This document shows positions 1-7,670 of a DNA stretch of 64,000 bases, in pieces (position 1 is the first letter of the stretch; every line of letters begins with the position of its first letter). The notes beneath the pieces were generated by a model. It had not been told where the DNA came from and searched no databases. It was given only the letters and a program-made list of their open reading frames with translations. Origin of the DNA: Pseudalkalibacillus sp045920555 (lineage in GTDB: Bacteria; Bacillota; Bacilli; Bacillales; Fictibacillaceae); the NCBI RefSeq assembly GCF_045920555.1, contig NZ_CP174509.1, positions 4,960,001 through 5,024,000 of the forward strand, read 5' to 3'. Both the position numbers and the translations under genes were made by a program.

Positions 1-744
1 CGAGACATTGCGGTGAATGTGTTCTCCAGCTCCCGTAGAGCCAGTGAACGTGACTGCTTTGACCTCTGGATGGGCCACTAGACTGTCCCCGATATCCTTT
101 GAGCTTCCGGTTATAAAATTGAGGACTCCATCCGGTAAGCCTGCCTTGTGAAGAGCTTCGACAAGACGGTAAGCGATCAAAGGTGTCTCCGAAGACGGCT
201 TAAACACCACCGTATTCCCTGTAATCAAAGCCGGGGCGATTTTCCGTGCTGGAATCGAAATCGGAAAGTTCCATGGTGTGATCACTGTCACGACGCCAAG
301 TGGCTCCAATTCAGTCGAAACTTTCATATTCGGGTCATCTTGCGGGAACGTTTCACCCGTGAAGCTCTGCCCCTCAACCGCATAATAGCGCAATGTTTGG
401 GCTGATCTGAGCACTTCTTTTCGGGATGCCCCGAGCGGTTTCCCTTCTTCCCAAGTCAGTTCATCAGCAAGCTTTTCAACTTGTTCTTCCAATAGGTCTG
501 CCGCTTTATTTAAAATTGCCGCTTTTTTCGAGGGAGCAGTGTTTGCCCACTCTGGAAACGCGTCGGCTGCAGATTGGATCGCTTTATTTACATCTTCCTC
601 TGTAGAGGCCTGGAATTCCCCTACTACCTCTTCTTTATTTGCAGGATTGGTACTTTGGAAGGTCTTCTCACTCGTTGCAGACGTCCATTCTCCAGCAATC
701 AAGTTTTTATATCGTTCCGCTTTAGCTATCAGCACATTACTCAT
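1..744 (-). CDS. NAD(P)-dependent aldehyde dehydrogenase, C-terminal part cut by window edge
   Basis: The 248 visible codons are the N-terminal half of a class-3-fold aldehyde dehydrogenase. Seen: the cofactor-binding stretch with PWNFP, the GNTVVFKPSSETP segment and the FTGST motif close to the edge. The catalytic Cys lies outside the window, so activity cannot be judged. The sequence most resembles the semialdehyde dehydrogenases used in sugar-acid and diacid breakdown (ketoglutaric or succinic semialdehyde type); that is family knowledge, not proof of substrate. Start: ATG at 744 sits almost on top of AAAGG, and an in-frame GTG at 735 has better spacing, so either may be used. It lies 87 bp downstream of the diiron oxidase gene and probably shares its transcript. 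Confidence 0.9.
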   Translation of the reverse strand, partial: MSNVLIAKAERYKNLIAGEWTSATSEKTFQSTNPANKEEVVGEFQASTEEDVNKAIQSAADAFPEWANTAPSKKAAILNKAADLLEEQVEKLADELTWEEGKPLGASRKEVLRSAQTLRYYAVEGQSFTGETFPQDDPNMKVSTELEPLGVVTVITPWNFPISIPARKIAPALITGNTVVFKPSSETPLIAYRLVEALHKAGLPDGVLNFITGSSKDIGDSLVAHPEVKAVTFTGSTGAGEHIHRNVS

Positions 745-831
745 CCTTTCTAGTAATCCTATGAATTAAAGTGGCAGCTCCCCTCTTCAGGAAACTGCCA
801 AAGTATTATATTTTGCTAGTTTTTAAGTATT

Positions 832-1560
832 TTAAGCTTCGACAAGAGCACCCAGATCTTGTTCGAGGTATTCTCTCCAGAGGCCGTCCATGTACATGCG
901 GCGCATCTTAGCACCAACTCGGACGATCTCCAGACACTTCTGCTGTAACTCAGGTGTATCCGCATGTTCGAGGACGATTTTATATCCGCGCTCTCCATGG
1001 ATTTCATCCGATACGATGTGTAAGTCGAAGAATTCGATTTCTTCATCATCGAAACCATATTTCTCACGGAGGATCGGTGTTTGTTTACGGTAAATATCCG
1101 GGACTTGAGATTCCAATCCAACAACTAACGCCGCTGTGGCAACGACGAAGTTTTCTCTAGCCGCCACCGAATAGCACCAGCTTTGCAAACCTAGAGTCGT
1201 AGGCGCCATGTTCTTAGGGTCCTGGACACGATCTCTTGTTGTACCGCAAGATTCTGCAAAACGGATCAGCAAGTCTGTATGACGGTCTGCCGCAATTTCT
1301 TCTTCATACATGTTTTGAAGTGTAAAGTCTTTCGCATCTTCATATTCAGGTAGATCCGGAGTGTTATGGTAAATGTAAGAAAGGTAGTTAGCAAAAGGGC
1401 CTACGTAATGGTAATGGTTTTCAGCCCATCTCGCAAAATGGTGTCTTTCAAGTTTTCCTTCAGCCCACGCAACAGTGAAAGGAGCTTTCTGACTATGGTT
1501 TCCTTTGATCGCCTCTTCTAATTCTTTACGAAACTCATCTTTTGACAATAGTTTTGCCAT
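832..1560 (-). CDS. Haem-oxygenase-like diiron oxidase (CADD/PqqC/TENA fold)
   Basis: A 242-residue all-helical protein of the PqqC/TENA superfamily. It carries the complete ligand set of the CADD-like diiron oxidases: Glu87 and His94 seven residues apart, Glu150, then His181, Asp185 and His188 in an HxxxDxxH pattern. Members with these ligands use O2 to cleave or oxidise amines and acids; relatives without them are cofactorless or thiaminases. The substrate is unknown. A 2Fe-2S ferredoxin nearby (4144-4479) is a plausible electron donor, and the downstream aldehyde dehydrogenase could take an aldehyde product; both are inference. The start at 1560 is chosen because the AAGGAGG lies nine bases upstream; the ATG at 1566 is too close to it. 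An operator palindrome lies about 50 bp upstream. Confidence 0.85.
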   Translation of the reverse strand: MAKLLSKDEFRKELEEAIKGNHSQKAPFTVAWAEGKLERHHFARWAENHYHYVGPFANYLSYIYHNTPDLPEYEDAKDFTLQNMYEEEIAADRHTDLLIRFAESCGTTRDRVQDPKNMAPTTLGLQSWCYSVAARENFVVATAALVVGLESQVPDIYRKQTPILREKYGFDDEEIEFFDLHIVSDEIHGERGYKIVLEHADTPELQQKCLEIVRVGAKMRRMYMDGLWREYLEQDLGALVEA

Positions 1561-1605
1561 TTCCATTCTCCTCCTTGAAGGTCATACACTTTAATTTAGT
1601 GTACA

Positions 1606-1625
1606 GTATTTTGTATACCAACTAA
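1606..1625. promoter_or_regulatory. GTATAC operator, site 1
   Basis: TTTTGTATACCAA surrounds GTATAC at 1613-1618, in the leader of the diiron oxidase gene. It matches the TTGGTATACCAA pattern seen at seven other intergenic places between 1.6 and 6.9 kb. The pattern resembles operators of FadR/UxuR-type GntR regulators. Confidence 0.6.
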
Positions 1626-1713
1626 CGTAAATAATATAACTATACTTCATGAACCCTTGACAACAACTGGATAAGTTAGAAATATAGTTTCGAGTGATAG
1701 ATTATGATGGATC

Positions 1714-1731
1714 CATTTGGTATACCATTGA
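1714..1731. promoter_or_regulatory. GTATAC operator, site 2
   Basis: TTTGGTATACCATTG contains GTATAC at 1720-1725. The gap 1561-1810 between the oxidase start and the permease stop otherwise holds only AT-rich sequence; no further gene is visible there. Confidence 0.6.
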
Positions 1732-1810
1732 TTAAATGGTACCTTATCTTTTTTTATTTGTAAACGGTATTTTCAGAATTTTTTATATTTTTGTTCTTTT
1801 AGGTCGATTA

Positions 1811-3274
1811 TCACATGAATAGGACGGCGCATAGCGTGGCGACAAACAACCCTGCAATGACCGGAATGAAGTTTTTCCTGGCTAATTCCAGTACAGAGAC
1901 CCCGCAAAAACCGGCAACAGCAACGAGCGAAGACCAGGCGATCAATGTTCCGCCGCCAGTCCAGATCGAGCCCATTTGCCCGATAGCAGCTAAAGTGCTT
2001 GGATCCAAACCAGTTGTGCTTTCCATCGCACCCGATAGTGCACCGACGAGCGGCAATCCGGAGAATCCAGAACCATCAAGACCTGTTATGATTCCGACAA
2101 TCAAGATTCCGAACGCAGAGAAAAAGGTGTTTTCAGGGATCGCTGATTGTGCGGATTGGACAAGATCAAAGAGAAAGGCTGGCTTAGTCGCATCTTCCCC
2201 TAAAGAGAGGATCGATCCTGTAAAATCCGAGCTACCCATGAAGAAAAATCCTGCAATCGGGATGACTGGCCCCATTGCCCTGAAGGCGAAAACAAACCCA
2301 TCCGTAATGTGATCACTGATTTTATCAAGGGCTTGGATGCGACGAAATGCAACAGAGGCAAGAATGAGTAGAACCGCGGCCACTCCACCGATGAAGGCTG
2401 CACCATCACCGCCTTCAAATCCTCCAGCTTTGGCATCACCTATTTTCGTCGAAAACATGAAAACCATGACACCTAGCAAAGAGAGCGGAACGAGGACCGC
2501 AAAAAGCTTCCCCCATAATTCACGTCTATTTTCATAAATCTCATCTTCTGTCGTAGCTGACATTTCAGCTTCCACTTGAGGTGTTGTTGTTAATGCCTTG
2601 AGAGCTTCAAGTGAAGATTCGGACTCTTCACTATTCGGTTTTGCAATTGATTTGCGTACACTAAGATAAGCCAACGGGACAGCCACCCCTCCTGTGACGA
2701 GTGAGAGGATTATCGCTTTATCAGCAACCTGGGCTGTACTGATTCCAGCCGCACTCGCACTCAGCATAGGAGCGATCTGCATGATGTAATCGGATGACAA
2801 CGCCATACCTTGACCGGCAATCGCTACAGTGACAGCAGCTCCCATCGCTGGAAGTCCTGCACGGATCGCTGCGGGAACCAGTAACGTACAGATCAGCGGT
2901 ACAGCAGGTGTCGGCCAGAAAAATAAGGAAATCACATATGTTACCCCGATCAAGACGAAGAATGCAATGTGTCCATTGACCATCACCTTTTGAATCGGAG
3001 CGATCATTTTTTCATCCGCACCGATATCTTTCAATGAATTCAGCAAGGCGACCATAAGCGTAATGATCAGGAAAATACTGAATAACTCTTGCGCAGCAAC
3101 CAAGTTGGCATTAAATACTGCCTGAAAGCCGCCCACGAACGATCCCTTATAAATCCATGCTACTAAAAAGGTCCCAACAATCGTCGGCAGAACAACTCCC
3201 CGGCGGAACAGCATAGTAAGGATGACAAGCAACGTGACAATAGCGTACAACCAATGAGCAGCAGACAACTCCAA
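1811..3274 (-). CDS. Multi-pass membrane permease, ion-transporter superfamily type
   Basis: A 487-residue integral membrane protein with about a dozen hydrophobic helices and a charged cytoplasmic loop near residues 210-255. The helical layout and motifs such as FWPTPAVPLI and GLDGSGFSGLPLVG suggest the large ion-transporter group that includes organic-acid carriers (GntP, DcuC, CitMHS); I cannot place it in a named family. Expected role: uptake of the organic acid or amide handled by the neighbouring genes. It starts 41 bp after the creatininase-family gene and is probably co-transcribed with it. The start codon is TTG at 3274 or the TTG two codons later, which has better spacing to AAGGA. 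Confidence 0.8.
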   Translation of the reverse strand: MELSAAHWLYAIVTLLVILTMLFRRGVVLPTIVGTFLVAWIYKGSFVGGFQAVFNANLVAAQELFSIFLIITLMVALLNSLKDIGADEKMIAPIQKVMVNGHIAFFVLIGVTYVISLFFWPTPAVPLICTLLVPAAIRAGLPAMGAAVTVAIAGQGMALSSDYIMQIAPMLSASAAGISTAQVADKAIILSLVTGGVAVPLAYLSVRKSIAKPNSEESESSLEALKALTTTPQVEAEMSATTEDEIYENRRELWGKLFAVLVPLSLLGVMVFMFSTKIGDAKAGGFEGGDGAAFIGGVAAVLLILASVAFRRIQALDKISDHITDGFVFAFRAMGPVIPIAGFFFMGSSDFTGSILSLGEDATKPAFLFDLVQSAQSAIPENTFFSAFGILIVGIITGLDGSGFSGLPLVGALSGAMESTTGLDPSTLAAIGQMGSIWTGGGTLIAWSSLVAVAGFCGVSVLELARKNFIPVIAGLFVATLCAVLFM

Positions 3275-3315
3275 AATTCCTTCACCCCTTTAGATTCTTT
3301 AAAACTTAAAGGCTT

Positions 3316-4104
3316 TCAATGAACTGACTCTGGCTTGAGCTCCAACAGCTCCCTTAATGCAGCCGATAGGTTTTCCAGTGCTTCCTCTACGATTTGTTCA
3401 CCTATATCCCTGGATGCTTTTGTGGCATCACCAATGCATCCATTTCGAGTCATATCTTCATAGAAATAAAACCCTTGGATCGGCTTGCCAGGTCTTAATT
3501 GTTTGTATCTCCCCCCTTCGTTGAGGTCTCCTTTATTCAGTTTTTCAGTCCGGATAAGCTGGGGAGCCAGGTAGAGGGCTTCTGAAACTTCCCGTTCGCA
3601 GCTATGACCGAAAATAGGGGATTTTACATTATCAGAGATTGCTTGTTTTGCTGATGCAGTCGTTTTGGCGAAGTAGATTTCGACATTTTCTTCTGTTCCG
3701 AGGGTCGTACTGGCTACACTCAGCGTCGATTGATTTCCACCATGTGCATTCAAAAAAAGGAATTTTTCTACACCATGCCGCTTCAAAGATCGAACCATAT
3801 CACGTAAAATAGCGATAAGCGTATCTGGATTGAGTGAAATTGTCCCTGGGAAGTTAAGATGATGCGGGGAAACCCCCATGTTGACCGTCGGAGTCACCAT
3901 TACATACGGAAACATCTTTTCAGCCAGACGATTCGCCATCTCAGTTGCAAGCACCGCATCACAGCTTTCTACCATATGCGGTCCGTGCTGTTCATGAGCC
4001 CCAATGGGGATTATTGCCATTTTTACTGTTTCAAGAGCCTCACTGACCTCTTCCCAAGTCATTTCTGTTAACTTATAAGCTTTCAAAACGATATCACTTC
4101 CCAT
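3316..4104 (-). CDS. Creatininase-family metal-dependent amidohydrolase
   Basis: A 262-residue creatininase-family hydrolase. Seen: the GAHEQHGPH motif with Glu38 and His40, Asp49 nine residues later, and NAHGGN with His121; a later GHSCEREVSEA segment matches the family's second acidic motif. True creatininases have NGHYEN at the third site, where the last Glu binds metal. Here it is Gly, as in many other family members such as mycofactocin peptidase MftE and formamide deformylases, so creatinine should not be assumed as substrate. It probably hydrolyses an amide or lactam in the cytoplasm. The ATG at 4104 lacks a clear Shine-Dalgarno; an in-frame TTG at 4086 preceded by GGAAGTGA is an alternative. 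Confidence 0.85.
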   Translation of the reverse strand: MGSDIVLKAYKLTEMTWEEVSEALETVKMAIIPIGAHEQHGPHMVESCDAVLATEMANRLAEKMFPYVMVTPTVNMGVSPHHLNFPGTISLNPDTLIAILRDMVRSLKRHGVEKFLFLNAHGGNQSTLSVASTTLGTEENVEIYFAKTTASAKQAISDNVKSPIFGHSCEREVSEALYLAPQLIRTEKLNKGDLNEGGRYKQLRPGKPIQGFYFYEDMTRNGCIGDATKASRDIGEQIVEEALENLSAALRELLELKPESVH

Positions 4105-4111
4105 TTAATGG

Positions 4112-4129
4112 AATTTTGTATACCTTTTA
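4112..4129. promoter_or_regulatory. GTATAC operator, site 3
   Basis: TTTTGTATACC with GTATAC at 4118-4123 lies in the 39-bp gap between the ferredoxin stop and the creatininase-family start. An operator here would act on that hydrolase and the permease after it. Confidence 0.5.
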
Positions 4130-4143
4130 AGATAAAAATTAAA

Positions 4144-4479
4144 TCAACCCGTTGTGCTTTCCTGAATCAGCTTCTTTTTCTTCTTAAGCTTGATATCCTC
4201 TTGTGTGATCTCTAGATCGTCCTTTACAGTCAACTGGCATGTAAGCCTGTAACCCTCGTCCAAATTTTCACCCAACATTTTCTGTTCCTTCCAATTCGGG
4301 GGATCCAATTGATCTGCACCTTCTATTACCCTGCAAGTGCATTTCGTACATTTTCCCATCCCGCATCCGTACTTCAGTTTGGGGAATTGCTTGATCCCAG
4401 CAAGAACAACTAGATTTGCATGGTCTTTAACATCTTGTTGCACCACTTCACCGTCGATATGTAATGTCACCTTTGGCAT
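4144..4479 (-). CDS. Plant-type [2Fe-2S] ferredoxin
   Basis: A 111-residue ferredoxin with the beta-grasp fold. The cluster ligands are Cys39, Cys44, Cys47 and Cys81, in the CX4CX2C spacing followed by a distant Cys, as in vertebrate/plant-type electron carriers. An extra Cys49 lies next to the cluster. The C-terminus is very lysine rich. Start: ATG at 4479 follows AAGGGG with proper spacing, so the longer GTG reading from 4497 is not preferred. It is a stand-alone electron carrier with no reductase beside it. Its neighbours make it a candidate partner of the diiron oxidase at 832-1560 (inference). Confidence 0.88.
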   Translation of the reverse strand: MPKVTLHIDGEVVQQDVKDHANLVVLAGIKQFPKLKYGCGMGKCTKCTCRVIEGADQLDPPNWKEQKMLGENLDEGYRLTCQLTVKDDLEITQEDIKLKKKKKLIQESTTG

Positions 4480-4529
4480 ACCAAAACACCCCTTCACAGT
4501 AAAATTTTATCGAAATTTTTTGAATTTTA

Positions 4530-4547
4530 AAATAAGTATACCTGTAT
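4530..4547. promoter_or_regulatory. GTATAC operator, site 4
   Basis: AAGTATACCTG with GTATAC at 4536-4541, about 57 bp upstream of the ferredoxin start, in the divergent gap to the 113-residue gene. Confidence 0.5.
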
Positions 4548-4708
4548 TTAACACATCATGTAAACCCTATCCCCCACATTTCTTAATCCCTATTTCAGTT
4601 AAAACCTTGATATAACTAGGTTATTCGTTTTTAAAATAAAATTAATAAAAAATTCTGAAAATATTATTGAACTCCATCGACTCTTGTTATAGACTAATAG
4701 ATAAATGA

Positions 4709-4732
4709 GTTTGGTATACAAAATACTATAAT
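4709..4732 (+). promoter_or_regulatory. GTATAC operator, site 5, with a TATAAT -10 box
   Basis: TTTGGTATAC at 4710-4719 lies directly upstream of a perfect TATAAT at 4727-4732 that should serve the gene starting at 4801. No good -35 box is visible at the usual distance. A protein bound here would sit in the promoter spacer, which fits repression. Confidence 0.5.
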
Positions 4733-4800
4733 TGTTTAGTGGATGGCGTATCGATCAAGTAAAGTAGAGAGTTAAAAGAAAACTGAGGAGGAATGTTGTG

Positions 4801-5139
4801 ATGAAGAAGTATATTGTTTTGACCAACAAAGATACATTTCAAACGATTTTGGAGAATGATGGGCTGGAACCTGTGGAGTCTTACAAGTTTTATTTTTTTG
4901 ATAAGCTGAAATCAACCTACACGATCGCTAAAGTTCTTGATGACAACGCCAAGATCCAATTATATGAAAACTATGAAGGTAAAGAATATGTCAATCATAT
5001 CAGGGTGAAGTTTTTTGAGACCTTTGAAAACATCGAGGATGCAAGAGAGGAATTATACGAAATCGTAAAAGCTTCTGGCAACAGCGATGATTCCAAATAC
5101 TCCAGGCTTGTGAAGTCAGAAACTGCCCAAGTTGACTGA
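4801..5139 (+). CDS. Unknown 112-residue acidic protein under a GTATAC operator
   Basis: I do not recognise this family. The protein is small, soluble and probably alpha/beta, with alternating strand-like stretches (KYIVLT, YKFYFF, AKIQLYENY) and a helix near the C-terminus; there are no Cys residues, signal peptide or membrane segment. The gene has a strong GAGGAGG ending nine bases before ATG 4801 (GTG 4798 is an alternative), a TATAAT box with an operator beside it, and a terminator directly behind it, so it is a well-defined monocistronic gene. Its job is unknown; the shared operator suggests it belongs to the same system as the diiron oxidase and ferredoxin. Confidence 0.75.
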   Translation: MKKYIVLTNKDTFQTILENDGLEPVESYKFYFFDKLKSTYTIAKVLDDNAKIQLYENYEGKEYVNHIRVKFFETFENIEDAREELYEIVKASGNSDDSKYSRLVKSETAQVD

Positions 5140-5154
5140 TAATTAAGCCCATAT

Positions 5155-5185
5155 AAAAAACCTTGCCGTTTAGGTAAGGTTTTTA
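5155..5185 (+). terminator. Rho-independent terminator after the 113-residue gene
   Basis: AACCTTGCC at 5159-5167 pairs with GGTAAGGTT at 5173-5181 (one G-T pair), followed by a T-run. The complement also ends in a T-run, so it may serve both directions. Confidence 0.8.
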
Positions 5186-5237
5186 GTCGTGTATGAAAAA
5201 AATGAGGGGCTTACCTATAAAAAAGGGAACCTCCTCA

Positions 5238-6623
5238 CTATACGATGAACTCCAAGAGGATGAGATACACCATACTGCAGCATAAAAATAGTGCGGTGAA
5301 CGAGATGTTCCAGTTGGATACTTTGAAGGAATTCGTATTGACGATGCTGGACATCAACCCTATCGTAGCGTTGTAAGGTCCCATTAGAAATGCTGAAACT
5401 GCTCCTGCCAGCATAGAAACCGTCAGAATGTACGGTGAGACTCCTATGTTTTGCGGATCGAGTGCTTCTGCAAGAAGCGCTAAACCAACTGCGGGATGCA
5501 GTCCGGTAAACGCAAGAGCCAACGGTATGAAAGGCAATAGAATGATGAATACCTCAATTCCAATCATATCTTTGACTGCACCGATACCAGTATTCAGCAA
5601 TATATTCGTATCAGAAAACTGGATAGCTGAAATAAAGAATCCTGCAGCGAGAAAAATGAAAAATTGTTCTTTCATTTTAATCAGGTGTGTTTGGAAATGC
5701 TCCCTCAATCCACTTTTGAATTCCTTCGTTTTCTTTAAAAGTATGGACCACCCCATAGCAAACGGAATCACCAATAACGAAACGAGTATGATGAATGAAA
5801 AGGTCAATGTCTGCTCCAAAACGGATATCAGCAAGTTGAAGATAATGATCGCAATGAAAATATTTGAGATTTTACCGGAATTACGATGATCTTCCCCTTC
5901 TATTTCAATAGAGGCTGCGGTTTCATTCACTCCAAATTCAGCCTTTAAATGCTTCTTCTTCCTTGCAGTGACTCTTCCCATATACCAATCCAGAAGAAGT
6001 CCTATCACGCTTAAAGGTAATACATAAGGAAGCATCGATGCCCAGCTCACCCCCGTCATTTCAACGACAATTCCTACAATCGGTGTCACTGGTGCCCACA
6101 TGAGGGGCATCGCAAATCCGTGTGTGATGGCCCGGCTCATGAATCGTTCCTTATTTTGCAAAGGATACATGTTGGCTGCCGGCCGCATCGAATAATAGGT
6201 CATTGGCAATGTAGCGAGATTCATGAATATGCTAAAAAAATAGGAAATCCCTGAAGTCATCGAGTACAGTTGTCCTGATGTTTTGACATTCCTCTTAATG
6301 AATTTCTGGATCCCCTTCGCATAGTTTCCCAGTTTGATAGGCAATGCCAGGATCGGAACCATAGCGAACAAAGTAAGCAAATTCAACATCGTACCGAATG
6401 ATAACAGTACATCTTTCCATCCTGCCCCACTCTTTATCAACATGAACAAACCAGTTGTGAGGAAGATCCCACCAAGTATTTTTACAAATCGAGGGACGAT
6501 GAAAAGAGTCATCACCACAATCAATAAGCTGACTGAAGAAATCAGAAATGTCACATCAACCTTTGGAAAAACTTCTGATAGAATATATAAGAAGATTGCA
6601 ATTGCATATAAAAATTTAAGCAT
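5238..6623 (-). CDS. Multi-pass permease, paralogue of the 60.0-61.4 kb permease
   Basis: A 461-residue membrane protein with roughly 11-12 helices. It is clearly related to the permease at 60051-61439: both share the motif LP(I)KLG.Y around residues 95-100, a following basic loop, and a C-terminal half ending with a GA(V)S/L...P.N pattern. It looks like an ion-transporter-superfamily organic-acid carrier, but I cannot name the family. ATG 6623 follows CAGGTGATGG at good distance. A GTATAC operator lies 66 bp upstream, tying it to the region-1 regulon. It is convergent with the gene at 4801 across the terminator. Confidence 0.8.
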   Translation of the reverse strand: MLKFLYAIAIFLYILSEVFPKVDVTFLISSVSLLIVVMTLFIVPRFVKILGGIFLTTGLFMLIKSGAGWKDVLLSFGTMLNLLTLFAMVPILALPIKLGNYAKGIQKFIKRNVKTSGQLYSMTSGISYFFSIFMNLATLPMTYYSMRPAANMYPLQNKERFMSRAITHGFAMPLMWAPVTPIVGIVVEMTGVSWASMLPYVLPLSVIGLLLDWYMGRVTARKKKHLKAEFGVNETAASIEIEGEDHRNSGKISNIFIAIIIFNLLISVLEQTLTFSFIILVSLLVIPFAMGWSILLKKTKEFKSGLREHFQTHLIKMKEQFFIFLAAGFFISAIQFSDTNILLNTGIGAVKDMIGIEVFIILLPFIPLALAFTGLHPAVGLALLAEALDPQNIGVSPYILTVSMLAGAVSAFLMGPYNATIGLMSSIVNTNSFKVSNWNISFTALFLCCSMVYLILLEFIV

Positions 6624-6682
6624 ACCATCACCTGATTCCTGAAGTACCTATCATTTTATACTATTGGATAAGTAAAATCTAT

Positions 6683-6700
6683 CAAATGGTATACATTTTT
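6683..6700. promoter_or_regulatory. GTATAC operator, site 6
   Basis: AAATGGTATACATTT with GTATAC at 6689-6694, upstream of the permease that starts at 6623. Confidence 0.55.
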
Positions 6701-6820
6701 AGCAAAATCAATACTATTTTCTCAGAGTTGATAACAAAAAGAATATATGGAGATATGTAGCTTTTATCCCTTTAAACCTTGATATATAAAGGTCTTACAG
6801 ATATATACCTAATTAGAGCG

Positions 6821-6846
6821 ATACATTTTGGTATACCAAAATGTAT
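6821..6846. promoter_or_regulatory. Perfect 26-bp palindrome, GTATAC operator site 7
   Basis: The 26 bases 6821-6846 read identically on both strands; the centre is TTTTGGTATACCAAAA. This is the best copy of the motif and lies between the divergent permease and the mini-gene at 6979. Confidence 0.75.
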
Positions 6847-6888
6847 TTAATAGACCGATATCCCGCTATCAAATAAGTTTAATTTGGT

Positions 6889-6935
6889 ATTTGGTATACA
6901 ATTTTATTGACAGTATTAATGCACCCGCCTATCAT
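6889..6935 (+). promoter_or_regulatory. Sigma-A promoter with GTATAC operator, site 8
   Basis: TTTGGTATAC at 6890-6899 abuts a consensus -35 box TTGACA at 6907-6912. After exactly 17 bases comes TATCAT at 6930-6935. Transcription would begin near 6942 and run into the 28-codon gene and its terminator. Confidence 0.75.
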
Positions 6936-6978
6936 ATAAGTAAGAAAACTTCATATTCATTTGCAGGAGGGAAAAAAC

Positions 6979-7065
6979 ATGTTCAATTTTTTCTTTGGTT
7001 CAAAGAAAGCTCTAGACAAAGCAAACCGTAAGCTTGCGAGATTAAAAAAAACGTTGAGGTTTTAA
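6979..7065 (+). CDS. 28-residue basic mini-protein or small RNA gene
   Basis: An ATG at 6979, eight bases after GGAGGG, opens a 28-codon frame ending at TAA 7065. The peptide has an aromatic N-terminus (MFNFFFGSKK) followed by a strongly basic helix-like stretch with many Lys and Arg, so it would be cationic and possibly membrane-associated or amphipathic. The unit has everything a gene needs: consensus promoter, operator, ribosome binding site and terminator, within about 200 bp. The transcript of roughly 160 nt could equally act as a regulatory RNA. No family recognised. Confidence 0.55.
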   Translation: MFNFFFGSKKALDKANRKLARLKKTLRF

Positions 7066-7067
7066 TA

Positions 7068-7104
7068 GAAAACCCCGTTTGTTGAAAAACAAGCGGGGCT
7101 TTTG
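7068..7104. terminator. Strong bidirectional terminator
   Basis: CCCCGTTTGTT at 7073-7083 pairs with AACAAGCGGGG at 7088-7098 around a GAAA loop, with T-runs on both strands. It closes the mini-gene on the plus strand and the DUF3100 operon on the minus strand. Confidence 0.9.
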
Positions 7105-7215
7105 TCATATACTTTCCTTTGTTCTATTTATTTTGAAATTGGCTTAATATATTTCAATGGAAAACATTTCAGATGAGTTTCTTCTGTAGATGAACGGGAC
7201 GATATCCCCTCTTTT

Positions 7216-7668
7216 TTAAATTATGCCCTGTATTCTAAGGATTACTTCTGCAATGATAGCTGAACCAATGAACGTTCCAAAAAGGACAAAACATGCAACA
7301 ACGATGCTTCTCCAACCTAGTTTCACAAAATCTGTCCAGGATCTGCCTATTGCGATACCTGCATATGCTAATATGGGTGTGGCTAATGCCAGAAGATTAA
7401 CTTCATTTGTCCATTGTACTATTTTTTCCGAGCCAGGCATCCACGGCATTGATAGAAGAACACCGATAAGAGCGATATAAGCAACACTCGGTATATTGAC
7501 AGGTAATAGTTTTTGGATGATCAAACCAGCAAGACATATTAGAATCAGAACTACCATCCCCGGGATAGCACCTACCGGCAAAACATCAAATCCAATCCAA
7601 TTTCCGAGGAGTGCTACGATACCAAAGATAATCAACAATAACGTCCATTCTTGAATGTTTTTCAGCAT
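7216..7668 (-). CDS. Small membrane protein, partner of the DUF3100-like permease
   Basis: A 150-residue protein with about five hydrophobic helices and almost no soluble part. It starts two bases after the stop of the preceding membrane protein gene and has its own GGGGG ribosome site, so the two are translationally tied and probably form a two-subunit transporter. This arrangement is reminiscent of two-component acid carriers such as MadL/MadM, but the sequences are not those families as far as I can tell. It is the last gene of the operon that begins with the aldehyde dehydrogenase at 10878. Confidence 0.75.
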   Translation of the reverse strand: MLKNIQEWTLLLIIFGIVALLGNWIGFDVLPVGAIPGMVVLILICLAGLIIQKLLPVNIPSVAYIALIGVLLSMPWMPGSEKIVQWTNEVNLLALATPILAYAGIAIGRSWTDFVKLGWRSIVVACFVLFGTFIGSAIIAEVILRIQGII

Positions 7669-7670
7669 AA

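Noticed and set aside
3316..4104. Naming the hydrolase creatininase
   Set aside because: The third metal motif is NAHGGN, not the NGHYEN of true creatininases, and no creatinase or sarcosine oxidase gene is present.
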